Assembly (NCBI GenBank): GCA_030747595.1
Contig: JASLKK010000010.1
Span: 46,061-110,060 of the forward strand
Direction: 5' to 3'
DNA length: 64,000 nt
Source: Acidimicrobiales bacterium
GTDB taxonomy: Bacteria; Actinomycetota; Acidimicrobiia; Acidimicrobiales; MedAcidi-G1
Positions 42,847 to 51,440 of the stretch are shown in pieces. Every line of letters begins with the position of its first letter. Positions within the stretch are counted from its first letter, which is position 1. Made by a program: the position numbers and the translations under genes. The notes beneath the pieces were generated by a model. The model did not search any database, had not been told where the DNA came from, and was given only the letters and a program-made list of their open reading frames with translations.

Positions 42847-45423
42847 CTACAGATCCTGGGCAGCGAGGAGTTCCATCATTTCCCTTGCAACCATTGGGCC
42901 GGCATTCTGGTTCTGACCGGTGACGAGGTTGCCGTCGACCACCCAGTGGTTGGCGAACGGGTCACGGAACCTGGTGATGCTCTCGAAGACCGCACCGGCT
43001 CTACGTAGTTCTCTCTCCGGGTGGTGCGGGGTGGATTGGATGCCGAGTTCTCTCACCTGCTTGTCGGTGACTGCGGAAATCCGACGGCCCTTGACCAGCG
43101 GTTCCCCGGCGACATCCTTTGCGTTGAGGAGTCCGAGCGGGCCGTGGCATACACCCCCGATGATCTTCCCCTGCGCGTTCGCCTCGGTGATCTTGGCTGC
43201 TAGGCCGTCTGAGAATCCGAAGTCGAACGCTGCGCCCCAACCGCCGGAGAGGAACACCACGTCGTACTCGGACATGTCCAATAGCCCGATCGCCAACGAG
43301 TTGGTGACCTGGTTCCGGAAGTCGTCGTCGGCGAGGAAACGGTCGTCGTCACCGCTTCGCATGACCGGCTTGAGCGACTGTGGGTCGACTGGAATCACAC
43401 CTCCTAGAGGGCTTGCCACGTCGACCTTCATGCCCGCGTCGAGGAACGCGTAGTAGGGAACGGTCATCTCACTGGCGAAGACGCCGGTGGGCTTGCCAAT
43501 GTCCATTACTGCAGTGTTCGTTGCGACCATGAGGGCACGCTTTCCAGCGAGCCCGAACTCGACTGCGTTCAGATCTTCGGGGTGCATGCCAATCTTCTGT
43601 ACAAGCTTTCGAAGCATTCTCGCTGGTGGGGGTGGGCGCTTCTTCACCGGTCCCCCGGTTGGCTGACGTGATGCATAGGGCCACGGGTTGTTTCGCTCGG
43701 GCACGGCTCGGAAGCGCTCCTCTTTCAGGAGGGCGCGGATGTGGATGAACACGTCCCGGGCCGAATCATCGTTCCATCGGTTGACGGCTTCGGTCGGGTC
43801 GGCGTCGAGGTCGTAGAGCTCCCACTGGTCTGGGAGTGGGATGGTCCGGGTCGTCTCGCCAGCCAGGCCGCTTGAGGCGAGGTGGCGGACTCCCGGATTG
43901 GTCCACGTAGCCGGGTCGTCAAAGGTACGAACCACCTTCCACAGATGGCCTTCAGCACGATTAATCGAATCGTCAACCCGTGCAACGATCCCTTCAAAGT
44001 TTGAACCCACATGTTCCGGAACTCGGATTCGTAGCATCCCAGGCGGTTTTGCAGCACGACCGGTAGCGCGGGCCACGCCGGAGGCACCGGAGTCACCCTC
44101 GAGCATGTTGTCGCGCGTCATCAGGTAGACGGTGCGATTGGGATTTGGAGTTGCGGCGCCATCAACGACCGGCATGAGGTTCGTACCGGGCAGCGGATGG
44201 ACCTCGGTGAATGATTCTTGGAGCACGCTGGTCGTCATCGCTTCGTCGATACCTGCCGCTGACAACAGGGTGGGCACGATGTCGATGTGGGAGGTCGGGG
44301 CGTCGTGGATCAATGTCCCGGTGGTGGCGTTGGTGCCGATCCGGGCAATTGAAAATGGGACGCGGGTAGCTTCGTCGTAGAGGTTGAACCATTTCTGGTG
44401 AAGGCCGCCATGGGCGCCCAGCAACTCGCCGTGGTCAGAAGTACGCACGATCACGGCGTGTTCAGATCCTCCATCAGTTACGGCTCGACGCACCCGATCA
44501 ATTGGGGCATCGACCTCTGCGTGTAGCCGGTAGTAGAGGTCGCGGTATTTCTGGGCGTTCTTGTCGTAGGCCCGCGCAATAGCTGCTGCCGGCCCATATC
44601 CCGTCGGATAAGTCGCCCGATACGCGACCTGGGCTGCTGGCTTGGTGGACAGGTCTTCGTCGTCAGTGGGCGATGCGGGTATCGAGGGTGGATCTAGTTC
44701 TGGTTGGTTCTTGATCGGGATTCCGCGTCGAACCCAGGCTGGGAACAAGACGATGTCGTGGGGGTTGACGAAACTCGCGACGAGCAGGAAGGGACGCAGG
44801 GCGTTTGCGTCTCCTTCCTCTCGCCGGCGGTAACGGTCCTGCAACCAGGCGACTACTCGGTCTGCGATGAGCGGATCACGCCGGAAGCCGCTATTGGCGA
44901 GTGCGCCGCCATGGGGTTCGGGACCTACCCAACCAGAAAAGCCGAAGGGCTTGAGCGGATCGGCTGCACGGTATGCATCGACGGCTTCCTGATCGACCTC
45001 CCCGGCGGCGTTGTTGGTTGCAAGAACCTGGCCGGTGTTCTCGTCGATCAGGTCGGCGTGGGAGATGTGCCACTTCCCGTCGTAATGAGTGTCGTAACCG
45101 CCGGCCCTGAACCAGTGACCGAGCGTGGGGACCTCGCCGGCACGCAGCCAACGCAGGCGCGAGTCGTCAGCCATCTTTCCCAGGCCGTCGGTCTGGGTCA
45201 CACCATGAACGTCGGGGTAGTGCCCGGTGAAGATCGTCGGCCTACTGGGAACGCAGGCCAGCGAGCCCGTGTAGTGGCGTCCAAAGTTGAGTGCGTGTTC
45301 GTCGAACCAGGCCCGACCGGTCAGCGTTTCTGCACGCCACCGGGCGATGTCTGAGTTTTCGTACGGTGGGGCGGCGCGTTCCTCGTCGGTCATGATGACG
45401 ATGACGTCGGGTCGAACGGTCAT
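42847..45423 (-). CDS. Type I sulfatase fused to a DJ-1/PfpI-family domain
   Basis: An 858-residue fusion. The first about 600 residues are a formylglycine-dependent sulfatase: the metal-site region DVIVIMTDEER opens it and C57 in CVPSRPTIFTGHYP is the formylglycine cysteine in CxPSR context. From about 640 the protein continues as a DJ-1/PfpI (Hsp31-like) domain: EMTVPYYAFLDAG with the conserved Glu, VASPLGG, LSGGWGA and the nucleophile C759 in GGVCHGPLGLL. Both halves appear intact. A separate signal peptide is absent, so it may act in the cytoplasm. It overlaps the SRPBCC gene by 4 bp and precedes DUF1330. Confidence 0.9.
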   Translation of the reverse strand: MTVRPDVIVIMTDEERAAPPYENSDIARWRAETLTGRAWFDEHALNFGRHYTGSLACVPSRPTIFTGHYPDVHGVTQTDGLGKMADDSRLRWLRAGEVPTLGHWFRAGGYDTHYDGKWHISHADLIDENTGQVLATNNAAGEVDQEAVDAYRAADPLKPFGFSGWVGPEPHGGALANSGFRRDPLIADRVVAWLQDRYRRREEGDANALRPFLLVASFVNPHDIVLFPAWVRRGIPIKNQPELDPPSIPASPTDDEDLSTKPAAQVAYRATYPTGYGPAAAIARAYDKNAQKYRDLYYRLHAEVDAPIDRVRRAVTDGGSEHAVIVRTSDHGELLGAHGGLHQKWFNLYDEATRVPFSIARIGTNATTGTLIHDAPTSHIDIVPTLLSAAGIDEAMTTSVLQESFTEVHPLPGTNLMPVVDGAATPNPNRTVYLMTRDNMLEGDSGASGVARATGRAAKPPGMLRIRVPEHVGSNFEGIVARVDDSINRAEGHLWKVVRTFDDPATWTNPGVRHLASSGLAGETTRTIPLPDQWELYDLDADPTEAVNRWNDDSARDVFIHIRALLKEERFRAVPERNNPWPYASRQPTGGPVKKRPPPPARMLRKLVQKIGMHPEDLNAVEFGLAGKRALMVATNTAVMDIGKPTGVFASEMTVPYYAFLDAGMKVDVASPLGGVIPVDPQSLKPVMRSGDDDRFLADDDFRNQVTNSLAIGLLDMSEYDVVFLSGGWGAAFDFGFSDGLAAKITEANAQGKIIGGVCHGPLGLLNAKDVAGEPLVKGRRISAVTDKQVRELGIQSTPHHPERELRRAGAVFESITRFRDPFANHWVVDGNLVTGQNQNAGPMVAREMMELLAAQDL

Positions 45424-45869
45424 GGCCGCTGCCCTCTCCGACCCAAATGGGCTACGAGCCCTGAGAGCATCTCGTCGGATGCCGCCCCGAGCCTGCGTCC
45501 GACAATGCGTGCGATCAACTTCTGTGGGGGTCGCGGGCCGGCATCAATGTCGGTGGTCAGCCTCACCTTCGTTCCGTCTTCGGTTGGTTCGAGCCGCCAG
45601 GTGTTGGTAGCCGAGCGGATCACTGGTGGGATTCCTTTGAGGGAGTACGACAAGGTGTGTGGCTCCTCCCACTCAACGACCGTCTCTATGAGAGCTGATC
45701 GACCAACCTGCACACGACGAGTTGTACCGACATCGGATGCTCCCTCGGTGAGGAAGCATGAGTGTTCGACGTTGGGCGCCCACGAACTTATGGCCTCGAA
45801 CTCGGACAGCACCTTCCAGACCTCGGTCGGTGCGGCATCGACGAGACGGGACCGCTGGATAGTGGTCAT
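45420..45869 (-). CDS. SRPBCC family (polyketide cyclase/START-like) protein
   Basis: A 149-residue ligand-binding fold protein. It begins with TTIQRSRLVDAAPTEVWKVL, the usual first strand and helix, and has WRLEPTEDGTKVRLTTD near the end. Such proteins bind hydrophobic ligands or act as cyclases. Its start overlaps the haloalkane dehalogenase stop and its stop overlaps the sulfatase fusion start by 4 bp, so it is strongly coupled to both. Confidence 0.85.
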   Translation of the reverse strand: MTTIQRSRLVDAAPTEVWKVLSEFEAISSWAPNVEHSCFLTEGASDVGTTRRVQVGRSALIETVVEWEEPHTLSYSLKGIPPVIRSATNTWRLEPTEDGTKVRLTTDIDAGPRPPQKLIARIVGRRLGAASDEMLSGLVAHLGRRGQRP

Positions 45870-46768
45870 GAGGCCATGAAGTCGACGAGCAGTGCAGCCA
45901 GCAGCGGTCCCTGGTCTTCTTGGAGGAAGTGACCTGCGCCCTCGATTGTCGTGTGCGGTTGGCCTTGGGCTCCAGGAACTCTGGCCAGGAAGGGAGTTTC
46001 GCCGCCCTTGGTCACCGGATCGAGGTCACTGAACGCAACCAGGAACGGCCTTTCGAACTGTTCGAGCACCTTCCACGCCGCCTTGTTGGCGGATGCTTCC
46101 GGGTCGTCGGAGTTGGTGGGCACAAGAGACGGAAAGATCCGGGCTCCGGCCTTGTAGGAATCGTCGGGGAAAGGGGCGTCGTAGGCAGCGATGACTTCAT
46201 CTGACAGGTCGCTGATACATGCGCCGTTGACGAGTTTCCCAATGGGGAACACCGGTGATTCCTGGGAGAACTTCTGCCAGGCCATGAAGGCTTCCGACCC
46301 GCCTTCACCGGTTGGTAGACCCGTGTTGCCAATGGCCACGCGTTCGTATCGGTCGGGTTGGTCGGCCACCAGCCGTAGGCCAATGAGGCCGCCCCAGTCC
46401 TGGCCGAAGAAGGTGATGTCCTGCAGATCGAGATGGTCGAAGATGAGCGACGAGGCCCAGACGACGTGACGGGCGTAGCTGTAGTCGGTCATCTCCGTCG
46501 GCTTGTCACTACGGCCGAAGCCGACGAGGTCGGGAGCGATTACCCGGTAACCGGCGGAGACCAGCGGCGGGATCATGCCGCGATAGAGGTAGCTCCACGA
46601 TGGCTCTCCGTGCATCAGCAACACGACGGGACCGTTGGACAGGCCTTCGTCTAGGTAGTGGACCCTCAACGTTCCACCGTCGCCATCAGGTATTTCGGCG
46701 TAGTGCGGTTCAAACGGGTAACCGGGTAGATCGGTAAATCGGTGATCGGGCGTTCGAACAGTGTCCAT
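45866..46768 (-). CDS. Haloalkane dehalogenase (HLD-I type)
   Basis: Alpha/beta hydrolase that replaces a halogen on an alkyl chain with water-derived OH. The nucleophile is D124 in FGQDWGG with W125 as a halide-binding residue; HGEPSWSYLYR carries the oxyanion/halide loop, and the catalytic His is in GAGHFLQED. These features fit subfamily I (DhlA/DhmA). I use ATG 46768 (300 residues); the open frame upstream overlaps the MBL gene antisense-style and has no homology. It is in the sulfatase operon. Some relatives act on esters, so substrate needs testing. Confidence 0.9.
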   Translation of the reverse strand: MDTVRTPDHRFTDLPGYPFEPHYAEIPDGDGGTLRVHYLDEGLSNGPVVLLMHGEPSWSYLYRGMIPPLVSAGYRVIAPDLVGFGRSDKPTEMTDYSYARHVVWASSLIFDHLDLQDITFFGQDWGGLIGLRLVADQPDRYERVAIGNTGLPTGEGGSEAFMAWQKFSQESPVFPIGKLVNGACISDLSDEVIAAYDAPFPDDSYKAGARIFPSLVPTNSDDPEASANKAAWKVLEQFERPFLVAFSDLDPVTKGGETPFLARVPGAQGQPHTTIEGAGHFLQEDQGPLLAALLVDFMAS

Positions 46769-46796
46769 GTCTCTGTTTCCTTCGGGTCTGGTCGAC

Positions 46797-47630
46797 TCAG
46801 CTCGGGTGGACTTCGACCCTGTGCAGGTCATCGCCCAACTCGATGGTGCCGGTGAAGTGGGTAGCGGCGAGTTTGCGCCAGTCCTCGCCACCGCCGGATG
46901 GGAATGTTGGTACGTAGTGCGTGAGCACCAGGGTCTCCATGTCGGCTCGCGCCGCTGTTCTCGCAGCCTCTTCGGGAGAGGAGTGGTAGTCGAGCGTGTC
47001 TTGCAGTCTCTGCATCGGGACGTTCTCGATGACGTCCTTGCGGATGACCGTGTGGACCAGAGCCTGCGCACCAATGCACAGCCTGTCGAGGCCTTCGCAT
47101 GGCACGGTGTCGCCGGCGACGACAACCGAAGCGCCGTCATAGTCGAAGCGGAATCCGATGCTGGGTTCGACCGGCTTGTGGTCTGTGGGCGCGCAGGAGA
47201 CTCCTACCTGGCCGCCCAGGTCGATCTTGCCTTCGGTCACTTCGATGACCTCGACAGGGGGCCGATAGTCGAGGTCGTCGTGGTGGGCGATGCGGTAGCC
47301 AATGTCGGGTTCCAGCGAGGCGAGGATGTGGTCTACAACCGTTCGGGTCCCGATTGGACCGACGATGGTGAGCGGAGATGGTTCGAAGGTCGTGACCCAT
47401 CTGGTGGTGATCACGTCGTTCAGGTCGGTGATGTGGTCACTGTGTAGATGGGTCAGTAGTACAGCACTGAGTTGACCTGCGCTGCTGGCTGCGCCCCCCA
47501 GGCGCATGAGCACGCCTCGGCCGGCGTCGACGAGGAACTGTTCGGTACCACACGTAATGAGCGTGGCTGGTCCGGCCCGGTCCGGGTCGGGCATGGGGCT
47601 GCCGGTCCCGAGGAGTGTGATGGCAAGCAT
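46797..47630 (-). CDS. MBL-fold metallo-hydrolase (RNase Z-like group)
   Basis: A 277-residue metallo-beta-lactamase-fold hydrolase. It has the zinc motif [13 protein letters not shown] (HxHxDH), the later ligand in [11 protein letters not shown] and LVLTHYVP. The N-terminal [17 protein letters not shown] resembles the RNase Z/arylsulfatase-like group, so it could hydrolyse an ester or sulfate ester rather than RNA. ATG 47630 is preferred. It lies 28 bp before the dehalogenase gene. The 138-bp gap upstream, to the arylsulfatase stop at 47769, holds no clear element. Confidence 0.87.
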   Translation of the reverse strand: MLAITLLGTGSPMPDPDRAGPATLITCGTEQFLVDAGRGVLMRLGGAASSAGQLSAVLLTHLHSDHITDLNDVITTRWVTTFEPSPLTIVGPIGTRTVVDHILASLEPDIGYRIAHHDDLDYRPPVEVIEVTEGKIDLGGQVGVSCAPTDHKPVEPSIGFRFDYDGASVVVAGDTVPCEGLDRLCIGAQALVHTVIRKDVIENVPMQRLQDTLDYHSSPEEAARTAARADMETLVLTHYVPTFPSGGGEDWRKLAATHFTGTIELGDDLHRVEVHPS

Positions 47631-47768
47631 GCGGTTGATTCCTTCTCTGGCTGAACGGTGGGGCTCAACGATGGGCCGGAGCCATGTAGAACCAGAACAG
47701 AAACTCTGTGAGTCTCCTCGGTTCGGTGGAAGCGTTCGACATAGTGCCACTCGTCGTCTGGGTGGAGG

Positions 47769-50048
47769 TCATTGCCGGGCCATCTCTGCCCTGGCAAGAG
47801 CATTTTCGGCTTCCACCGATGCCCGTGACAGCAGCTGGATCTCGACCTCGTGGAGTGTCCCGGAGAACGGAAAGGGTGCTTGGTAGCGATCGGACACTGC
47901 TGAGCCGTGGTCGTAGCCGATGCTCGGCCCGACGGAGGAGATCATCCGCATGTAGAAGGGCAGGTCGGCCCGGCCTGCTTCGTTGCCGTCGACGGCAAGT
48001 ATCACGATTCCGGATTGGCCACCAGTTCGTCGGAATCGTGCTGTCAGAACCGAGTCGCCGACGGGTAGGTCGACGTCAGATTCCAACAGGGTGTGTTTGT
48101 CGAACGCGTTGTAGTCGACGATCAGGCGTTCGTTTTGCACGAAGACCGAGATTCCGGAGTTCTCGGTGCCGGTTGCCCACAAGACGCCGTCTTCTCCACT
48201 AGCTCTCGTGACCTGGGCAGTCAGGTCGAAGCTCCGTCCGCCCGTTGCTGCGCTCGCGCCACCTGGGATTGGCGACATTGGTGGCCGGTACACGTAGCGC
48301 CTGTCGGGTGGGTGGGGAGAGTGATCCCGGAACCGGGCGCCAAAGAGACCGCCCATGCCACGATCATCGAGTGGGAGGACTCCGTGGCGTTCGGCTTCGG
48401 ACCACCACAACGCAACGAGTTCTGCCAACTTGTTTGGATCCGAGCCGGAGAGGTCGTTGCACTCCGATGCATCGACGCTGAGGTTGTAGAGCTCCCAAGG
48501 TTCTGTTTCGTAGTCCGCTCCCTCCTGGTGTTTGCAGACAGCCTTCCACTGGCCTGCCACCAGGGCCCGGCTGCCGGCCATCTCGAAGTACTGAAGGGTG
48601 TTGGGTGCCGGCGCCCCTGCATCACTGAAGACCCCGGCAAACGAGTGGCCTGTGATGGGCAACTGACTCCGGCCTCTGAACACGTCTGGGGGAGTGATCT
48701 GGAGGAGGTCGTAGATGGTGGGCACGATGTCAGCAACGTTGGTGAACTGCCCGCGCATCGTCCCCCGTTGACTTTCTTCGATACCGGCTGGCCAGGACAC
48801 GATCATCGGGACATGGACGCCGCCCTCGTGGGTGTTCTGCTTGTACCACTTGAACGGGCTGTTGCCGCACTGGGCCCATCCCCACGGATAGTTGGTGTGG
48901 CTATGTGGTCCACCGATCTCGTCGATCCTTTCGACGGCCTCGTCTGGTGTTTCGAGGATCCCGTTGAAGAACTTCATCTCGTGCATGACGCCGAAGGGAC
49001 CACCTTCCTGGGAGGCGCCGTTGTCGGCTAGGACGACGAGGAGCGTGTTGTCCAGTTCTCCAATAGCGCGGAGACCGGCGACGAGGCGACCGATCTGGTC
49101 GTCGGTGTGGTCGAGAAAGGCGGCGAAGGCTTCCTGTAGCCGAACAGCCAGGCGTTGCTGGTTGACGGGCAGCGTGTCCCACGGTTCCACGCCAGGATTC
49201 AGGGGCGCCAACTCCGTTCCCTCAGGGATGACCCCTATGTCGATTTGACGCTGGAACCATCGCTGTCGAACAACGTCCCAACCCTCGTCGAACGAGCCCC
49301 GGTACTTCGCCAGGTACTCGGGTGGAGCCTGGTGGGGAGCGTGGGTGGCACCGAAGGGCAGGTATGCGAAGAATGGGCGATCGGGTCGGACTCCCTTGCT
49401 GTCAGACACCATTCGCAGCAACTGGTCGACCAGGTCCTCACTGAGGTGATAGCCGTCCTCAGCCTTGCCCGGTGGCTCGATCGGGTGGTTGTCACAGACC
49501 AGTTGGGGATGGAACTGATCGGTTTCACCCTCGAGAAATCCGTAGAACCGGTCAAATCCGCGCCCCAGCGGCCACTGCTCGAACGGCCCGGCTGCCGAAC
49601 ACTGTTCCATGGGGGCTAGGTGCCACTTCCCGGTGCAGAAGGTCGCGTAACCCTCAGCCTGGAGTACCTCGGCGACCGTGGCAGCGTGGTTCGAGATGTG
49701 GCCCAACTGGTGGGGAAATCCGGTCTGGAAGTTGGACACTGCGCGCATACCGACCGCATGCTGCGACCGGCCGGTGAGCAGCGAGGCCCGGGTCGGCGAA
49801 CAGAGCGGAGTTACGTGGAAGTTCGTGAACTGAAGACCGTTAGCCGCCAACTCGTCAATGTGTGGAGTATCGATTTCTGACCCGTAGCAACCGAGTTGGG
49901 CGAACCCTGTGTCGTCCAGCAGCACAACGACCACGTTGGGTGAGTCATCTGCAGGGTGTACCGGTTCCTCAAACCAGGGTTCTGATTCGGCAAACGTTCG
50001 ACCGATGTGGCCATGGAAGGTTCCTGTTGGCAGATCCGGCTTTGACAC
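47769..50048 (-). CDS. Arylsulfatase (type I, AslA/AtsA-like)
   Basis: Formylglycine-dependent sulfatase of 759 residues. It has VVVVLLDDTGFAQLGCYG as metal-site strand and CSPTRASLLTGR as the active-site signature (the Cys is residue 83), then TGKWHLAP and a long C-terminal domain with an Ig/lectin-like end. No signal peptide is apparent. I use GTG 50048, which has GGGAGG 8 nt upstream; a TTG at 50063 lies too near the promoter. It is the first gene of the minus-strand operon. Confidence 0.92.
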   Translation of the reverse strand: MSKPDLPTGTFHGHIGRTFAESEPWFEEPVHPADDSPNVVVVLLDDTGFAQLGCYGSEIDTPHIDELAANGLQFTNFHVTPLCSPTRASLLTGRSQHAVGMRAVSNFQTGFPHQLGHISNHAATVAEVLQAEGYATFCTGKWHLAPMEQCSAAGPFEQWPLGRGFDRFYGFLEGETDQFHPQLVCDNHPIEPPGKAEDGYHLSEDLVDQLLRMVSDSKGVRPDRPFFAYLPFGATHAPHQAPPEYLAKYRGSFDEGWDVVRQRWFQRQIDIGVIPEGTELAPLNPGVEPWDTLPVNQQRLAVRLQEAFAAFLDHTDDQIGRLVAGLRAIGELDNTLLVVLADNGASQEGGPFGVMHEMKFFNGILETPDEAVERIDEIGGPHSHTNYPWGWAQCGNSPFKWYKQNTHEGGVHVPMIVSWPAGIEESQRGTMRGQFTNVADIVPTIYDLLQITPPDVFRGRSQLPITGHSFAGVFSDAGAPAPNTLQYFEMAGSRALVAGQWKAVCKHQEGADYETEPWELYNLSVDASECNDLSGSDPNKLAELVALWWSEAERHGVLPLDDRGMGGLFGARFRDHSPHPPDRRYVYRPPMSPIPGGASAATGGRSFDLTAQVTRASGEDGVLWATGTENSGISVFVQNERLIVDYNAFDKHTLLESDVDLPVGDSVLTARFRRTGGQSGIVILAVDGNEAGRADLPFYMRMISSVGPSIGYDHGSAVSDRYQAPFPFSGTLHEVEIQLLSRASVEAENALARAEMARQ

Positions 50049-50068
50049 AGTGTCCTCCCTCAAGATGC

Positions 50069-50097
50069 AATCTATCTTATGAGAGTCTAACTATCAA
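50069..50097 (-). promoter_or_regulatory. Probable promoter of the sulfatase operon
   Basis: On the minus strand TTGATA (50092-50097) and TAGATT (50069-50074) are spaced by exactly 17 bp. The transcript would start about 14 nt before the GTG at 50048, leaving room for the GGGAGG site only. This is the best sigma70-like promoter seen in the window. Confidence 0.6.
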
Positions 50098-50120
50098 TAT
50101 CTGATTGGAGTGCTAGACTC
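50083..50120. promoter_or_regulatory. Inverted repeat, candidate TetR operator
   Basis: GAGTCTA (50083-50089) and TAGACTC (50114-50120) form a perfect 7-bp inverted repeat. One half lies between the -35 and -10 of the sulfatase promoter and the other is about 30 bp before the TetR gene. The arrangement suits a repressor controlling both directions; the 24-bp spacing is longer than typical single TetR sites, so two half-bound dimers are possible. Confidence 0.45.
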
Positions 50121-50149
50121 AGTGTCTGCAAGGAGGAGACGGGGCGAAA

Positions 50150-50821
50150 ATGCCACCGCAATCGCTGATGACCCAGACCGCTTTGAGCAACGAGACCATC
50201 GACGGCCGCCGGGCCCGGCGGGAACGCGGCCGCCTTGCCGTGTCCGACGCAGTGATCGACCTTGTGGGCGAAGGGAATACGGACCCGACATCCGAACAGG
50301 TAGCGGAGCGAGCAGGAGTCTCGGTCGCCTCCCTGTTCCGCTATTTCGAAACGCTCGAAGAGCTCAGGCAGGAGACGCTTCGTCGATACTTCAAGCGCTA
50401 CGACCACCTTTTGCGGCTACCGGACATCGCCGAAAGCACTCTCGAACATCGCACTCAGGTTCTAGTTAACCGCCGGGCAAAGTTGTATGAAACGACCGGA
50501 CCGATGTGCCACCAGGCCCGGAGAAGAGCTCCAGAGTTTCCAGATGTTGACGAAGGGTTGCGTTCCGTCCGGTCGATGCAGGCGGACCAGATTCGCCAAT
50601 GCTTCGCCCACGAACTGGAGGCCTTGAATCCCTCTGCCCGTGACGACCTCGTAGCAACCATCAGCACCTTGACCTCTTTTGAGTCTTGGGACCAGATCGT
50701 GCACGACCACAACCGCACACCTCAACAGGTCCGGCGGACATGGACGACCGCCCTGCACCGACTCCTCCAACCACTCGGATCTTCCAACACCGGAAGCGCA
50801 ACCGAGATGGTGCATCAGTGA
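50150..50821 (+). CDS. TetR-family transcriptional regulator
   Basis: A 223-residue regulator. The N-terminal helix-turn-helix is TSEQVAERAGVSVASLFRYF, and the C-terminal domain (about 70-200) is a ligand-binding region of no clear type. It diverges from the sulfatase operon with about 100 bp between starts and is followed on its own strand by two genes of the same putative regulon. Ligand unknown; it may be the substrate of the operon or a CoA thioester from it. Confidence 0.92.
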   Translation: MPPQSLMTQTALSNETIDGRRARRERGRLAVSDAVIDLVGEGNTDPTSEQVAERAGVSVASLFRYFETLEELRQETLRRYFKRYDHLLRLPDIAESTLEHRTQVLVNRRAKLYETTGPMCHQARRRAPEFPDVDEGLRSVRSMQADQIRQCFAHELEALNPSARDDLVATISTLTSFESWDQIVHDHNRTPQQVRRTWTTALHRLLQPLGSSNTGSATEMVHQ

Positions 50822-50834
50822 AGGGCGGTGAACG

Positions 50835-51428
50835 GTGAAGGCGAAGAATCTGATCGGAGTCATCCCGAGACTCCTCATTGCCCCACTCCTAATCCGCCGG
50901 CGTCCAGACGAACCTCCAGCAGGGCGTGAGCACTTCGAACCAACACCCCTTTCGGCGTCCCCGGCTGAAACGACCATCAGGGCGGTGGACATTCCCGTCG
51001 CGCATACTCCTTCTGGTGGGTACCGGGACTTCCCACAACCGGTTCTCGCAGGGTGCGACGAGCCGATCACACCAGGAGCGCCTGATCTTCGAGGTGTCTG
51101 GCAGGTCTACAGAGGCCCGCTAAAGGGACACATCGAACGCGTCGAACAGGCTGGAAACCGGGTCGTCATCACCGCTGGCGGAATCATCCATGACATGTAC
51201 GCGGACGGCACCCTCGAAGGTGGGGTCAACGACGTACACGCGAACAAAACCAGCCGCATCTCCGTTGCGGCTCGATTCGAAGACGGCCGCCTGAACCTGT
51301 ACCCCGGAAACCGCAGAGTCGCGCTCGTCACGCGTTACCGAAATGGGGACGAAATGGTGTGGCGCTATGGGCCTTGGAAGAATCGACTCCGGCGCCTCGA
51401 GACCATTGAAGAGACCGACCAGTGCTAA
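50835..51428 (+). CDS. Uncharacterised protein
   Basis: Function unknown. A 197-residue protein from GTG 50835 with a short hydrophobic N-terminal stretch (IGVIPRLLIAPLLI), a Pro-rich linker and a C-terminal region (about 85-190) of beta-strand character, with DLRGVWQVYRGPLKGHIERV and GNRVVITAGGIIHDM. This could be a small beta-barrel, perhaps lipid-binding, but no family is recognised. It lies 13 bp after the TetR gene and 12 bp before the flavin-dependent gene, so it is probably co-transcribed with both. Confidence 0.7.
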   Translation: MKAKNLIGVIPRLLIAPLLIRRRPDEPPAGREHFEPTPLSASPAETTIRAVDIPVAHTPSGGYRDFPQPVLAGCDEPITPGAPDLRGVWQVYRGPLKGHIERVEQAGNRVVITAGGIIHDMYADGTLEGGVNDVHANKTSRISVAARFEDGRLNLYPGNRRVALVTRYRNGDEMVWRYGPWKNRLRRLETIEETDQC

Positions 51429-51440
51429 CAACTGCATCTC

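Noticed and set aside
45866..47140. Long frame for the haloalkane dehalogenase
   Set aside because: The extra N-terminal 124 codons overlap the MBL gene and lack homology; ATG 46768 gives the normal family length.
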